DNA from: Schistosoma haematobium
Taxonomy: Eukaryota > Platyhelminthes > Trematoda > Strigeidida > Schistosomatidae
Assembly: GCF_000699445.3 (NCBI RefSeq)
Contig: NC_067197.1
Coordinates: forward strand, 10,856,152-10,920,151
DNA: 64,000 nt
Direction: 5' to 3'
A program made the translations under genes and the position numbers. The notes beneath the pieces were generated by a model. It worked only from the letters and a program-made list of their open reading frames with translations, searched no databases and was not told the origin of the DNA. This document shows positions 21,045 to 33,653 of the stretch, one piece after another; within the stretch, counting starts at the first letter, position 1, and each line of letters opens with the position of its first letter.

Positions 21045-23189
21045 GACCAAAAGTTGTTTCTTGAATTAGTTTATAAGTGGACTGAAATTATTTTTTCTCT
21101 CTCTCACCTCATGTAAACCAAAAGTTCTTTAATAATGTAATGAAGGATAGCAAAGTAACCGATATTTTTTCACTTCTGTGCGTCGCGTTAGTAACGATAA
21201 ATATTTCATAAATAATTGTTTGGCACATACTAATCATCAAAACCAGTAATTAAAGATTACATCACTCAGTGTTGGTTACTTGAATATAGACTGTTTAAAC
21301 TTAATTCTGCTGTGTTACGTGGCTTGGTGGATTAACCTTAGTTAATGTACTTGAAATTTGGTAAGCTTGAAGTCCCTCCTTAAATATATACGTCAATTAA
21401 TTTGGTTGAGAGTAGTAACAATAAATGCAAATTGCCTCTATGCATTAATATCATTTTTAATGATTCCGAACTGATGAAACATTTTATTTTTTGTACATAG
21501 ACTGTTAAAAAAAGATTGGATTGAAATTTCATTACTGAATCTCACATGATTTTATAAAATTTAATTCATAGTGTATACGTTTTAAAATTTCATCCAGGAA
21601 TACGAATATTTCATCTTTGATATTGCATATATTTGTAGCTCAGTTGTTACAGACTTTAATTAACTCTTTAGTCTAAGAGTTCGTGTTTGTTATACTTCAT
21701 TCAACGAAATAATATGTAATTAACAACTGAAGATAACTAATCAGATCGGGTTTTTGTTAGAAAATGAGAATCATTTTAAAAAAAAACATGTAGACATGTA
21801 TTGATATTAAAAGATAGGATATTTCCTGCCAAAATGGACTAATAGTTTCCTGATACGCAAGTTGATATCTGGTTGTCAGTTTGGAATTAAAATGCCAAGA
21901 TTTCTTCATTGTAACGACTACTAAGTCTGCAATAAACAAAATAGTTAAAGTACTTAACTCATTCACCAGGCACTTGGGTTTGACCCAATTCTAAATGTGA
22001 GATTAATGATATTACGCAATTGCTTAAACTGAAGTTTGTGGAACTGTATTTGAACTCGAATTTAGTGGATGAGAGTCGAATGCCTTAATCACTTAGCCAC
22101 TACTCCTTTATAGAACGGAACGAAGTACATACATATAGCATAAAATTAGCTCTATTTGAACCCAATATACAATAATAGTGTGATACACTATCTCATGGCA
22201 TTTGGCATATCAACCAACCTGAAATCCACGAGAACACCATGCATACGACAGGCTAGGTAACTCAAACTTCAAAGCCAAGTTTCTATTGCAACTTTTTTTT
22301 CACGGAACATGAAAGATCATGTTTATTTCGTAAAAGGATCAAAAAGAGCCTATGTCAAGTTCACTTGCTCATCTAAAGTCCTATGGTTTTCTGTTTATAT
22401 TCACTTATTACTGACTTAATGTAAACATAGTCTTTATTTACAATTTTCATAATGGTTTTGGCTGTTATACGTCTATGGTTGTAATCCAGTGTATCAAAGA
22501 ATTCTCGTTGATTTAGTAACTATTAACAAGACATTTTTGTCAAATTAATGGTTTATACAGACGTATATACAATAACTATGAAATTCGGTAGCTGCCATCA
22601 TAAAATTTTAATAAGCTAGTGTAATCCAGTTAGTTAATTTGTTAAACTTCATGTTACTCATGATATCGTGCCGTCTATCTCACAATCATACATATGTTAG
22701 TCCCGTTATGCAAAACTTAATTACTCCCATAATTACTCCGTTCGGTTAAAATGTCACTTTAATTCAAAGCTTAGCCATGAATTTAAACAGGTCAGATACT
22801 GAAAGAAATTACGTATATATACAGTTATTAACTATGGAAATCTGTAGTAATATTGAAATCTTACTTTGAATAAGTATGCACGTTGATGGTTTAGATAAAA
22901 GAGAAAACAAAACTAGCAAATTAATTTCTTAGTTCCTTATTTTTGTTGGTTTTTCTTAAATTCATAATCATAATGTGACGTCACAATAATTATTGTCATA
23001 GTTATTACACAGCAGTAATAACTATATGTATATAATATATTAAGCAAAATTCTTTGGATATATACACATCGTGCTACAAAAATGTATGTACGTCCATAGA
23101 AAACAATTCTTTATTCTTAAGAAAGAATATAACATTTTTTGATGTTTAACTATTTTGTAAAATAGAGAGAAGTTATAATTTTTGACCTC

Positions 23190-23192
<3 letters not shown>
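21045..23192. other. AT-rich DNA without recognised gene
   Basis: Nothing was recognised except the decayed tRNA-like repeat at 22045-22104. Confidence 0.4.
22045..22104 (-). repeat. Decayed tRNA-derived (SINE-head-like) sequence
   Basis: On the minus strand, GTGGCTAAGTGATTAAGGC resembles a tRNA-Ser-type A box and GAGTTCAAATAC a decayed B box about 40 bp downstream. There is no intact cloverleaf, so this is not a tRNA gene. Confidence 0.4.

Positions 23193-23246
<54 letters not shown>
23193..23246. repeat. (TA)n microsatellite, 54 bp
   Basis: An uninterrupted TA dinucleotide run. The minus-strand frame across it is an artefact. Confidence 0.95.
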
Positions 23247-23248
<2 letters not shown>

Positions 23249-23333
23249 CATGTGACTTTAGAAATAGATTTATGTTTTGTTAAATAAGGCTGTTTACCAG
23301 TGTTGATTAAAGTTATATTTTTAGAAGGGGTTT

Positions 23334-23478
23334 TGTGGAGATTTTTAGTAATTTCAATAGTTGAAATCATGAGTCAATTGAAGCTAGACCACTATGGAAA
23401 ACCTGGAAGCACTGGACGGCCGTTTCATCCTAGTATGGGACTCCTCAGCAGTGCGCACCCATGATCTGTAAATCAGAC
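23334..23478 (-). mobile_element. SINE fragment (Sm-alpha-like) with hammerhead
   Basis: On the minus strand this reads as the hammerhead, then the SINE 3' part (CTTCCAGGTTTTCC, GTGGTCTAGCTTCAATTGAC, TCATGATTTCAAC), and ends near CTCCACAAAAC. It matches the left arm of the complete unit at 32492-33011. The tRNA-like head is missing. Confidence 0.75.
23409..23454 (-). ncRNA. Hammerhead ribozyme motif 1
   Basis: On the minus strand: stem I strand GCACTG, core CTGAGGA, stem II GTCC with GGAT (one G-U pair), core GAAAC, a minimal stem III closing as AC-GGCC-GT, cleavage triplet GTC, then stem I strand CAGTGC. All core residues and all six stem I pairs are present. Known: Sm-alpha SINEs of schistosomes carry self-cleaving hammerheads. 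Activity here is inferred. Confidence 0.75.
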
Positions 23479-25014
23479 GTAATGAATTGTTATTACTAAT
23501 TTTAGCTCAAGTTTACCTTATCTAGCATAAGGAATGCCTAACCATGAACTAAAAGCCTCTGTATATAAGCTTACAATTTAGAGGCGATGCATCTAGTGAA
23601 ATGCTAAGACTGAAGTTACGCAGATCAATCCAAATAACTTTTAATGCAAGTAAACTACAATTATTGTTTTCCATACGTCCAATGATCACTTCAAGGTTGA
23701 ACGATTAATCACCTAGACCAGCCACTTTTTTCTATATATATCAATTCAACTGCTCCTGTGGAGTAAGTTGTATTGGCAGATGCTCTAGGAATTTGTATAT
23801 TGGGGCTCATCAGCCGCTCCTTTTACCCTGGCCAACTTCGGGCCCAACTAGTTAATAAATAATTTTATAATATGGTGGCGTAATTTGATTAATGTTCATT
23901 TTTATATCCTAAACTTATCTTATCCATACATCTTACCACTGGCATTATTATTATTATTATTATTATTACACTTGCTAACCTTCTTGAGAAATTCATTCGG
24001 CACCCAACCCTATCTGCTAATTTCTGCCTAACTCATATTATTCTACATATCACATAATTTTCGATTTGTAAATAGATTATTCACTCTCACCCCATGTTGA
24101 TCATATTTATTCTGATCATTTATTTCACAATTTCATTTCACCCATAAACTGATTCAAGTTAATACTTCATATTAGCCATCCCAACATTAACGATTTGATT
24201 TTATATGACAAACAGTCCTTGATTCACATATTACAATTTTAAGTGATGTAATCTGCCTTAAACCTGGCCAATTTTATGGATTATTAATTTGGATATATAC
24301 TTGCAGAACCTGATAAGAAATTATTGAAAAAAATATTCTTCGTTCATATAATTGTGTTCCTGATAATTTTTGACTACTTGCTAAATTATCCAATACTTAT
24401 TTTTATTCAGTACTTGAAATCCTTCGGCAATGTTGACTATATTGTGCACCACCATTACATTTACATTAACATAGACACTCGATACTTGAATATATTTGAA
24501 TATCTTCCATGATTTTGCGACACTTCCGTTTTTCACTATAGACTACTACATATAAAAATTACCTACAAATACTGCTGTACAACTTCAGAAAGAGATGCTG
24601 TCGAAAAGAAAATTATTTTCGCTAATACATCTTCGTCCTTTTTGATGATCTACTTGTTCAATTTATAAAGCAAGAGATTTTTGATTCATATTATTCGCAC
24701 TCACCCACAGTTGAATACATACACGCATTTAAAATCAACATTGTGAAATTACTTAAAAATGTAACTGATTACAAAGTGTACGGATAATGTTTCGTAAGAA
24801 AATACATTGATAACAATAGACAAAACAATTCAAATAAATAATCAGTGGTTAGTGACAGTGTCAGTTTTGTGAAGTATCCTGAGTTTATTCTTTTAAAAAC
24901 AGAATATTAATCACTCATTTTTTTCTTTACAGAAATTAATTAAACCTTATCATTTAATTTACCATAGTTACTGACCCATTCATTATAAAGACTGTTTAAT
25001 TCTGTTATTTGAGA
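23479..25014. other. AT-rich DNA without recognised gene
   Basis: No exon or element was recognised. An ATT microsatellite lies at 23944-23968. Confidence 0.4.
23944..23968. repeat. (ATT)n microsatellite
   Basis: About eight ATT units. Confidence 0.9.
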
Positions 25015-26775
25015 TAATGTAATGCAGCAGAAAATCTACAAGAGTAGGAAATATAAGATAGTTATATGACACAACGAAGAAGCTGGTAGGGAAATAAAGT
25101 AAACTCGAGAAACCGGTCAAGGATAATTAAGGTAAGCCAACCACTAAGTTTCAAGAACAGAGGAACAGATAAGTGGAACACTTGAATAGGCCAGTTGGAC
25201 TGAATCCAAGGGACATCGAAGCAGCACACACAGACCTCCCCATAGATGTCACTTCACTAATGACTGAAAAAATCACAATGGTAATCAGACAAATCAAGAG
25301 TGGGAAAGCGAGAGGACCTGACAACATACCAGCTGAAGCACTGAAGTCAGGCATGGAAGTAACTACAAACATGCTCCACACTCCATTTAAAGAGATTTGG
25401 GGGGAAGAAAAAGTACAGACAGACTGGAAAGAAGGACAATTCATCAAGATACCAAAGAAAGAGATCTGAGCAAATGTGAGAACTACAGAGGCATCCCACT
25501 ATTGTCAGTGCCAGGAACGGTTTTAGACAGTGTCACTGAACTGGATGAAAGATTCCGTAGACTATCAACCTCCAGATCAACAGACCGCATTACGTAAGGA
25601 TTGATTGTGCACAGGCCAAATCGCCACATTATGGATCATCGTTGAACAATCAATTGAATGGAACTCGTCAATATACATCATCCTCCTTGACTGTGAGAAA
25701 GTACTTGACAGTGTGGGCCGAAACACCTTATGAAACCTTATTCGACATTATGAAGTGAGAAACGGAGAAGATTGTCAACATCATACGGAAGTCATACGAC
25801 AGACTACACTGCAAAATGATGTGCAGAGGACAGTCGACATACTCATTCCAAGTAAGGATGGGAGTCAGACAAGACTGCTTACTCTCCCACTTTCTTCTAG
25901 TGCTCGACTGGATTATGAAAACCTCGACATATGGTTGGAAGCGCGGAATACAATGGATAGCTTGGATGCAACTAGATGATTTGAACTTTACAGAGGACCT
26001 GGTTCCTCTGTCCCATACACACCAACATATGCAAGTCAGGCCAACCAGTGAAACAGCAGCAACCTCTGCAGTAGTGGGCCCTAACACACAACGGAAAAAG
26101 CAACATCCTCAAATACAGCACGGAGAACACCAACCCAATCACACTTGATGGAGAAACGCTGGAAGATGTGGAATCTTTCACGTACCTGGTCAGCGGCATC
26201 ATCAATGAACAAAGAGGATAAAATGCGGAAATAAACGCGAGGATTCACAAAGCAAGAGCTGCTTTCCTACAGTTGGAAAGCATATGGAACTCAAAACAAC
26301 CTTCAACGAACGTCAGCCAGAATCTTCAATACGAGCGTTAAGACAGTCCTACAGTACGGAGCTGAAACGTGTAGAACAACCATAACCATCATTAAGAAGG
26401 TACAAGTATTCATAGTCAATTGTCTACGCAAGATACTCGGTGTCTGTTGGCTGGAAACCATCAGCAACAGACTACTGTTGGAGAGACCAAACCAGCTTCC
26501 AGTTAAAAAAAGAAATTAAGAAAAGACGTTGGGAGTGGAGAGGATATACATTACGGAAATCACCAAACCGCATCACGAGGCGAGCGCTTACTTAGAATCT
26601 TGAAAGGAAACGGAAAAGCGGAAGACCAACGAACACAATGTGTCCAGAATTGGAAGCGAATATCGACAGGAAGAATAGCAAATGGAAACAACTAAAAAGA
26701 TTACCCAGGACAGAGTTGGATGTAGAGTGCTGGTGGGTGGCGTACCCTCCTCCACGAGGGATAACAGGCGTGAGT
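25015..26775 (+). pseudogene. 5'-truncated, decayed RTE element
   Basis: The frames together follow the RTE protein of 10937-14148 from the linker to the C-terminus: [12 protein letters not shown] residues (about 25055), [12 protein letters not shown], then [13 protein letters not shown] (25314-25352), KEGQFIKIPKK (25431-25463), a decayed QIATLWIIVEQSIEWNSSIY, a VRMGVRQDCLLSHFLLVLDW block, an FTEDLVPLS remnant of FADD, and the tail up to a GDNR/EGQR-like end near 26760. Many stops and shifts break it. The catalytic FADD has become FTED, so it is inactive. It is in the same orientation as the host genes. Confidence 0.85.
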
Positions 26776-27000
26776 TGGTGTCTCATACGCGGGATTCGAG
26801 CCTAGGACCTTTGGTCTCTCTTGGACTCTGATGGTCGCGCAACATCGTGAATTGGTTGAAGCTAGACGTTAGTACCGTTAGATGCGGGCTAGTGGTTTAG
26901 AGTTTAAGCTTTTGTGAGAGACCAAAGGTCCTGGGTTAGATTCCTGCGTCCGAGGCTGCAGATGCGCACTGACATTGATCGTTCCATGATTTCAATAATA
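26776..27000 (+). mobile_element. SINE-like unit with tRNA-like head, no hammerhead
   Basis: It contains GGGCTAGTGGTTTAGAG (A-box-like) and GGTCCTGGGTTAGATTCC (B-box-like) with GAGAGACCAAAGGTCC between them, and the upstream SINE context TTGGTTGAAGCTAGACGTTA. A reverse-oriented copy of the B-box region lies at about 26788-26820, so the unit is partly inverted-repeated, like the complete units. The sequence after GCAGATGCGCACTGA lacks the CTGAGGA...GAAAC core. Confidence 0.55.
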
Positions 27001-30000
27001 TTTTAAATGTTTGTTTAGGACTTAACAATCACATTTATTCATTGACGATATACATGAATACTATACAAGCAATTCAGTATACCACCAAATAACTCATAAA
27101 ACTGTAAGACAAGTTGTTATACATGTGACCACTAGTAGGAGGAATAGAGTGCACATCTCTAAGAACAAAAAAAATGTCATATGACTATAAGTTTATCATA
27201 TTTATAATTACTAGCTAGTTAAAATTGAAGTCCCATACACTTTAAAATGATGTATAATTGATTTCATGTAATCTATGATTTTTATATACACCTATATGTT
27301 TATAACTTTCTACTTGCAACTGTTGATATTCAAATAACTGATGGTAGGCAAAGATTTTTAGATTAAGAGTAATCAACAAGAGTTCCTGTTTTTATTTTCA
27401 GTTACATGCAAAATGATGCAATAGAAATAGACTATAAAGTAAATGGGATTGATGCTTGTGTTTTTCACCACATCAGCCATAAACATAACTCCCCAATGAT
27501 AATATTTTCTTAAGAGTCAGAAAAAAGAATTGAGGATAATAATATCGATTCATTTTATTTCATCAGGATCTTATTGGGTGATGCATACAACCTGTCATAT
27601 TATAAAATCAAAATTATCATAAAGTTAACATACTGATAAGAAGTGAAGTGACGATTCGAATACATGTAATGAGATTGAAAATATTTAAAGGCAGTTTTAA
27701 ATAGATATAATATGTAAGAGGAGATTCTAGATCATCAAACGTAATAGTAAGATCAAAAAAATTAGGTGGTACGTAATGAAATAGTTGAACAAAAATCAAT
27801 AATAATTCAGAATAAAATGAGTCAGTCAGATCTGTTGATTCTTGTTACTCAGCATAATAGGTGTATATCAGTTCTTAGTCCAGATGTCCTGAGTAATATG
27901 TAAAGGATGTGATATAATATGATTACTAGTTTGAAGTTATTACTCTATAAAATTGTTCACGATATCAAAATCAATAACCGTGATCAACACTTTACCCTCT
28001 CTCGAAAAAGAGCACCTATCAAGTGTTAGCCTTTTACTTTTGCGAGGCTAGGTATGATAACCAAAAAATAATGTATCACTCGCTCAGTATAACACGCCCT
28101 TGGACTAACTGGTTCACGTTATCGAAGTCATAGGAGGCTATAACGATGATTCACATGAAGGATGTTCAAGAAGGTCATGAACCACTTGCTAAATCCCACT
28201 AACCAGTCTATTTCTCACCTCATCCAATGCAGCTCGGTGAATAAATGAAAGCAACAACTCATGAGAGCGATGTTTAAATAACCATGATCACCACCTAATG
28301 TGATGACTAATAAAGCCTCCAGCCTCTTACAACCGATTTGAAACAACTATAAGATCGGTGGTATAAAGGCCTCCCGAGTTCCATTTGTATCCGCTTTTTT
28401 AAGGAATCAAGGAGCGCCCATCTTACAGCAAAATCATATCTTCTTAAAAAAATACGGACATCTGTTTAAAAAATCAATATTTGCCTCCTTCTCTAAACTT
28501 AAGAAATCATATTGTTTACACACCTTAAGCATGTATTATCGTAAAATTTTGTAACCTGAGTCGTTTCATTTTTATACTAATTAATGTGGTATGTTTGTAC
28601 ATACTATTAAATATGATTGAAACGTATAATCTACATTTTGATTTCATGAAAATCGATCCTATACCAATTTTCAATGTTCATAATATACAGATTTATTTCT
28701 GAAAATCGGAACTCATAAAATTTTTCAACCATTTCGTGTATAGTGTTGTAATAAAATGTTATTCAATTGTTATCAATAAGGGTTAGTTTCTTTTTAATGA
28801 TACTACACTTTCATAACGTTTTTTTAGTTTTTAAAATCGGATTTCTTAATAACTGTTTACTTTTTGATTCATGTGATTGATCATTGTTGTTTTGTATTTA
28901 ATAAAGAACAACTATGCTACTAGGTTTCGCATATTTTTGTTTCATTCTTATTTATTCTTAATGAGTAAAACTACATTCTCCTACACTGTTAAGCTCAACC
29001 CACGTCGATTTCACTGAGTACTAATCATCTTTTGGATTAACCAACTTTAGCTTAACTTCGATTTATTTTCACTGAGACCGAAATTTCAGCAGTCTATAGT
29101 TTAGCGGTAATAATATACAATATATGTAACAATATAATTTTGTCAAGTGACTTACATTACTTCTTTAAAACTTTTTGTCAAATATCAATTTCCACTCGAT
29201 TGTTTAACAAGCTCTCATAAGTACTCCTATAACTTAGAGGATACGATAAATAAATTTGTATTTTGTCATTTAAATTCATCAACTATGTCTCATGATCGTT
29301 TGTTGCACATAGAAAACTAGTACAAAGTGTGAGCCTTCCCTCACAAGCATCAGGATATTAGTACAATGGATTAAATGGTTTAGACTAGTCAGTATAGTTT
29401 GGCTTTATATTATCTCAACTCTTTGATATAAATTACATATAATTTCTTTTACCTTACAGTTTATAAAAAACAGGCGAGTTATATGGATAAAACGATTGAA
29501 TATAGTAATATTCTGTTATAAGCAGTTACCAAATGTTAAGCAAATGAGACGTAAATATTTTTCTCTACAAACATGTAACTATGAAATGTTACTCTTTAAC
29601 TGATAATAAAAATAATGTCCTAACCGATCATACGTCTTCAATGGATTATTGTTTTTTAAATTAGAAAAATATTTGATTACTAGATTAATAAATTCACCTA
29701 TCGAAACCGGTCACAATTGTTTATCGGTTAAAACTTAAACGACTTGATTATAGTGAGACAAAGTAGTAGCGTAATGAATAAGAACACGAGTGGGGACAAC
29801 TGAATGTATTCGAGCACAAATTTACAGAACATCTCACTAAAATCTGAGAACCATATTGAAAATAGTTAATTTGCAAAATATCAATCGATTGTCTCAAACT
29901 TGACTGTTCCTTCGCCAGATATTAGTCCGTTGTCTCAGATTTCATTGTTCATACATTTCCATACCAACTGCTTTCTGTTCCTGTTCTTTCCTTCTCGATC

Positions 30001-30884
30001 TTCTACCGAAATATATTCCGTCCTTGACCAGCGTTATATACTACTTATGTGGAAATAAGTAGCTCACATCACAGTAGTATTAGTTAAAGGTTAAATTAAA
30101 AGTTGGTAAATCATTATGGATTTCAATGCTATAGTAGAATGATGGTTAAAACTTAATCTTAATTATTTCCAATTAGACCAAACTAAAGTCCTAGATTATG
30201 CTTCATTAAAAAATTCATTTAGCTTCTATAAAGATGAGCAGAGTAAATCACTAAAAATCTCATGAAATTCCTAATTAACAAGATTTATTATCATTTTTAT
30301 CGATAAGGATCTATATTTTCATTACTTTTACATTTTATTTGTCTATTTTTATTGTCTGTGTTCACGCTTCGTTTAATGATAACAATAATGATAATGATGG
30401 TAATTCAGAAGACAGTTATCGCTAAACTATATTCGAACATAAACATCTTTCATCATCATGATAAAAATAAAAAAAAAAATAATAATGAGAAAAATGATGT
30501 CAGTAACACGATATTATATATCAGTAACTATGAATGTAATAAAAATGTATAGGAATAATTCATTACTGCATTTCTTTTTGTTTCCGAGCTTATTAATATT
30601 TGAAATATCCTTAGTAATTTTACAAACAAAAGACAACATCAAAGAAACTGGTATTAAAAAGGAAGGAAGACTATGTCAGAAAAAGACAAAACTGTCATTC
30701 ACTCTCAATCTAGGATATTATATGGATGGGTAGAACATATTAGGGAACAGTTCAAATGACCTCTAGCAACTCTCCAGTTACGCTTTTTTCTAACCGACTT
30801 GAATAGTTGATTGACACAAATTTACCAACTTCTAACGATGTCGAAAAGGTTATGGGTAATATGAAACGTGAAAGAACACTAGGC
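27001..30884. other. AT-rich DNA, no gene recognised
   Basis: No long frames. A possible 37-bp exon lies at 27402-27438 (TTTTCAG acceptor, GTAAAT donor, YMQNDAIEIDYK), but it is unsupported. Nothing else was seen. Confidence 0.4.
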
Positions 30885-31165
30885 TCTGGTCACTTAGATC
30901 TAAGCAAAGGTGGGAAATCGATCTATATGATATTCAAACTTCATCGATCGAGGTATTTAGGACATGTATTACATATATCTAACCACCACGTATTTCGACG
31001 AACGACTAAACGAAATCGTCGCAACAGTCCATGAAGTTATTGACTGTTGGTCTGAGGCACATAAGTTGATTCAGAGTATCTGGTTAGGGTCCGCGTGATA
31101 ACCGAGATCAGTGGTTGGAGAATTCGGACGAAATGACTCAGGATCATTTGTTAACATGTGAGTCT
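30885..31165 (+). pseudogene. Decayed RTE C-terminal relic
   Basis: Reads FKLHRSRYLGHVLHIS (compare LHRLRWLGHVLRM at 999-1301) and, after stops, WSEAHKLIQSIWLGPRDNR-like residues and a DQWLE...DEMTQD end. This is the same conserved tail as in the RTE fragment near the left end, but much older. Confidence 0.65.
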
Positions 31166-32229
31166 ATCATGAATACGTTACATAACTAAGTTTTATAAAC
31201 CAATTGGTTTATTTAAAATAAATGACTTGATGTGTAACAAATCATATTTATTGGTTATACAAAATATATATGATGCAATGGGGCATCAAGAATACTCCAC
31301 AGAAACTATTATGTTTATTTGGAAGTACCTTCACCTGGTGGTATAATAGGAATGAGAAAAATTAAAGTTCTAGAATATCAAAAATTGTACTAATGTGTGA
31401 ATTGATCGACTATTTATAAGTAGGCTTTTACATTCTCTTGTTGACCGTTTATTGTAACAATCATCTGCTCATTGATTTACACGTAGTGACCTTAAAAATA
31501 GCACAAATATTAATTGTTAAATAGGTAAGTAAATAAACTTTGTTGTTCACCTAGATTTGTTGTATAAAGTCTGTATCGGATTTGTTAGACTGACTAGTCA
31601 AATTGATTTTTGAGTAGAGGAACATATTATGTAGACAGCAGTTAAAAATAAAAGAAACAATAAAAATGTGCAAAAAGTATTTTCAGAAGTGAAATATCGT
31701 TGTAATATTTAAGTTTGACTGTTGTTCAAAAATTAAGGAAGGAAATACTCATCTGAATGGAGGTGACAACAATCAGTAATTGTAACTCATTAGAGAAGTA
31801 AGGGTTTATATTCTTTGTCAACGTTGGACATACTAACTTGATGTTTAAACTGATGTAGATATAATAGGTGTTGAATAGGGGATTCAACGGTGAGAAACGT
31901 AATATTAAGACCATTGTTATGAAGGTTCGTTAATGAGTGTCAAGCAATTGGACAATCGTTGGTAAAATTGACTCTCTATACTGTTTTCTTTTAATGACTT
32001 AATATGGATAAAATAAACAACATGTATTTTTGCATATTACTATCGTTATCAATAATAAGTCAGTCAAACTTCCTTACTTGTTTTCCAGTCTGAAACCAAC
32101 CTAAACAAGATCAAAAACCATATCTATAAAATTTCTGTTGTATATCATCATAGATACTTTCTTTTCATATTCTCCTTAAATTTTGAATACTTATTCATTA
32201 CTCTTCAATCATTATTTCTCATTTTTTAG
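31166..32229. other. Intron-like AT-rich DNA
   Basis: Immediately upstream of the first recognised exon of the Rabin8-like gene. No feature was seen besides the final pyrimidine-rich acceptor TTTTTTAG. Confidence 0.4.
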
Positions 32230-32370
32230 ACGTGTAATGATATGATTAGCTTAGAAGAAAAAGTTAAACTTACTTCCGAAGAAAATATCGGTTTAAAATC
32301 TTACATTGAACGTATGAATAGTGAATGCATGGAACTCAATGCTACTTTGTTTGAAGAAGCAAACAGAATG
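32230..32370 (+). CDS. RAB3IP: Rabin8/Sec2-like Rab exchange factor, coiled-coil exon A
   Basis: Seen: a 141-bp open segment between the acceptor TTTTTTAG (ends 32229) and the donor GTAAGT (32371), phase 0 at both ends. The peptide is a heptad-rich coiled coil (MISLEEKVKLTSEENIGLKS) ending in LNATLFEEANRM. Known: the Sec2 domain of yeast Sec2p and of animal Rabin8/RAB3IP and GRAB/RAB3IL1 has a nearly invariant LTASLFEEAxxMV segment that binds the Rab (Sec4, Rab8, Rab3) and drives GDP release. The Met at 32242 need not be the start, since the frame is open back to the acceptor and the domain normally begins further upstream. 5' exons were not found. Confidence 0.85.
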
Positions 32371-32577
32371 GTAAGTGAAAAGAAACTGGATATATATTGT
32401 AATTTTTTTTCGATGGTCATCTGGTTGAAATAGAAAAAAGGTTATTATTAATCACTCAGTTAATGAGCATCGCTTAACGAATAACTTTTGTCAGAATGGG
32501 TTTGTGGAGATTTTTAGAAATTTTACAGATTGAAATCATGAGTCAATTGAAGCTAGACCACTATGGTAAACCCGAAA

Positions 32578-32623
32578 GCACTGGATGGCCGTTTCGTCCT
32601 AGTATGGGACTCCTCAGGAGTGC
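32578..32623 (-). ncRNA. Hammerhead ribozyme motif 2 (left arm)
   Basis: Minus strand: GCACTC, CTGAGGA, stem II GTCC/GGAC fully paired, GAAAC, cleavage triplet ATC, CAGTGC. The stem I closing pair is a C-C mismatch and stem III (ACGGCCAT) has lost one pair, so activity is less likely than for the right-arm motif. Confidence 0.65.
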
Positions 32624-32824
32624 GCATCCCAAAGCCCCTTCTGATAATAATCATCTACTCACTAGTGACTGAATTCAAGAGATACTCATGGAGTCCTAGT
32701 GAAAAGCCGTTACCAGTGGAGTTGAACCAGGTCTGTTGTGAGATATCAGCTCACTGAAGACAATGGTATACGGTGGCGCAACTTTGTGGATTGGTTGAAG
32801 TTAGACATTAACAACATTGAATGC

Positions 32825-32886
32825 CGGCTCAGTGGTCTAGTTGGTTAAGCGCTTGGCGCTAGACTGATAGGTCCTGGGTTCGAGCC
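32825..32886 (+). promoter_or_regulatory. tRNA-like internal RNA polymerase III promoter of the SINE
   Basis: A-box-like GGCTCAGTGGTCTAG at about 32826 and B-box GGTTCGAGCC at 32877-32886, about 50 bp apart as in tRNA genes. No full cloverleaf was established. Confidence 0.65.
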
Positions 32887-32911
32887 TCGCGGGGTGCGGG
32901 GTCCTGAATGC

Positions 32912-32957
32912 GCACTGCTGAGGAGTCCCATACTAGGATGAAACGGCCGTCCAGTGC
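32912..32957 (+). ncRNA. Hammerhead ribozyme motif 3 (right arm)
   Basis: GCACTG, CTGAGGA, GTCC/GGAT (one G-U), GAAAC, minimal stem III, GTC triplet, CAGTGC with six perfect stem I pairs. Transcribed either from the SINE promoter or as part of the host gene's intron. It has the same core as motif 1. Confidence 0.75.
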
Positions 32958-33653
32958 TTCCAGGTTTTCCATGGTGGTCTAGCTTCAATTGACTTATGAT
33001 TTTAATCTATGGAATAACTTCTGTTTTAAAGGAAGTTTTCTCATAACTTAAATATAATTGGTCATAGGTGAGAGTGAATATTTACTTTACTTAAGAAAAG
33101 AGAAGTCAATTAAATTGTAAACTTGAACTGAAAGATATAAAATTGATTCATAATTTTATAAAGAGGTTTTAAACAGGACTCTCTGACAATATCTTAAATC
33201 AATTATTTGATAAATATTCCTTTGAAGTATACAGACAAATTCATTTATTCGTCATAAAGACCATCGATAATCCAAATGTAGTGAAAATAACAAAAATCAT
33301 ATTTGATGATACAGACTATTGATTTTCGATTGCGGATAGCTGCTATAGAATCAAATAGTTATTAACTACAGTGTACAATTTCGACTCAATAATGAAGTAT
33401 TCCAGTCAAATAGGGGTCCTAGTATGTTGCAATATTAAATTTCCTATTGTTAACTTCTTATTGATTGTCAATTCCAACGACACATTTTAGTCTCGTTTAC
33501 ATAGTTTACTAAGATGATTCATTTATTCTATGATTTACACAACGAAATTCATTCCATTTACACTCACACACACAAACATATTACCATATTCGACAAACCC
33601 CATAAATTGCTATGTTTATTATTATTATTACTTTGCATAAAAAATCTAGATCA

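Larger units (their letters stand above)
32492..33011 (+). mobile_element. Composite 520-bp SINE unit with two opposed hammerheads
   Basis: Seen: arms of about 105 bp at the two ends are inverted copies of each other, each holding a hammerhead (minus at 32578-32623, plus at 32912-32957). A tRNA-like head (32825-32886) lies before the right one. GAATAACTTTTGT at 32479-32491 and GAATAACTTCTGT at 33012-33024 (12 of 13 identical) flank the whole, consistent with a target duplication and hence with insertion as one unit. A second unit with the same plan lies at 62750-63320. The right part resembles the Sm-alpha SINE of schistosomes. Confidence 0.75.

Noticed and set aside
23173..23370. Frames crossing TA repeats (also 53151-53360 and 58540-58776)
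   Set aside because: The Tyr-Ile repeats come from the TA microsatellites and are not protein-coding.
27402..27438. A 37-bp exon (YMQNDAIEIDYK) of the Rabin8-like gene
   Set aside because: Splice-site-like ends only. It is not coiled-coil and does not resemble the region expected upstream of exon A.
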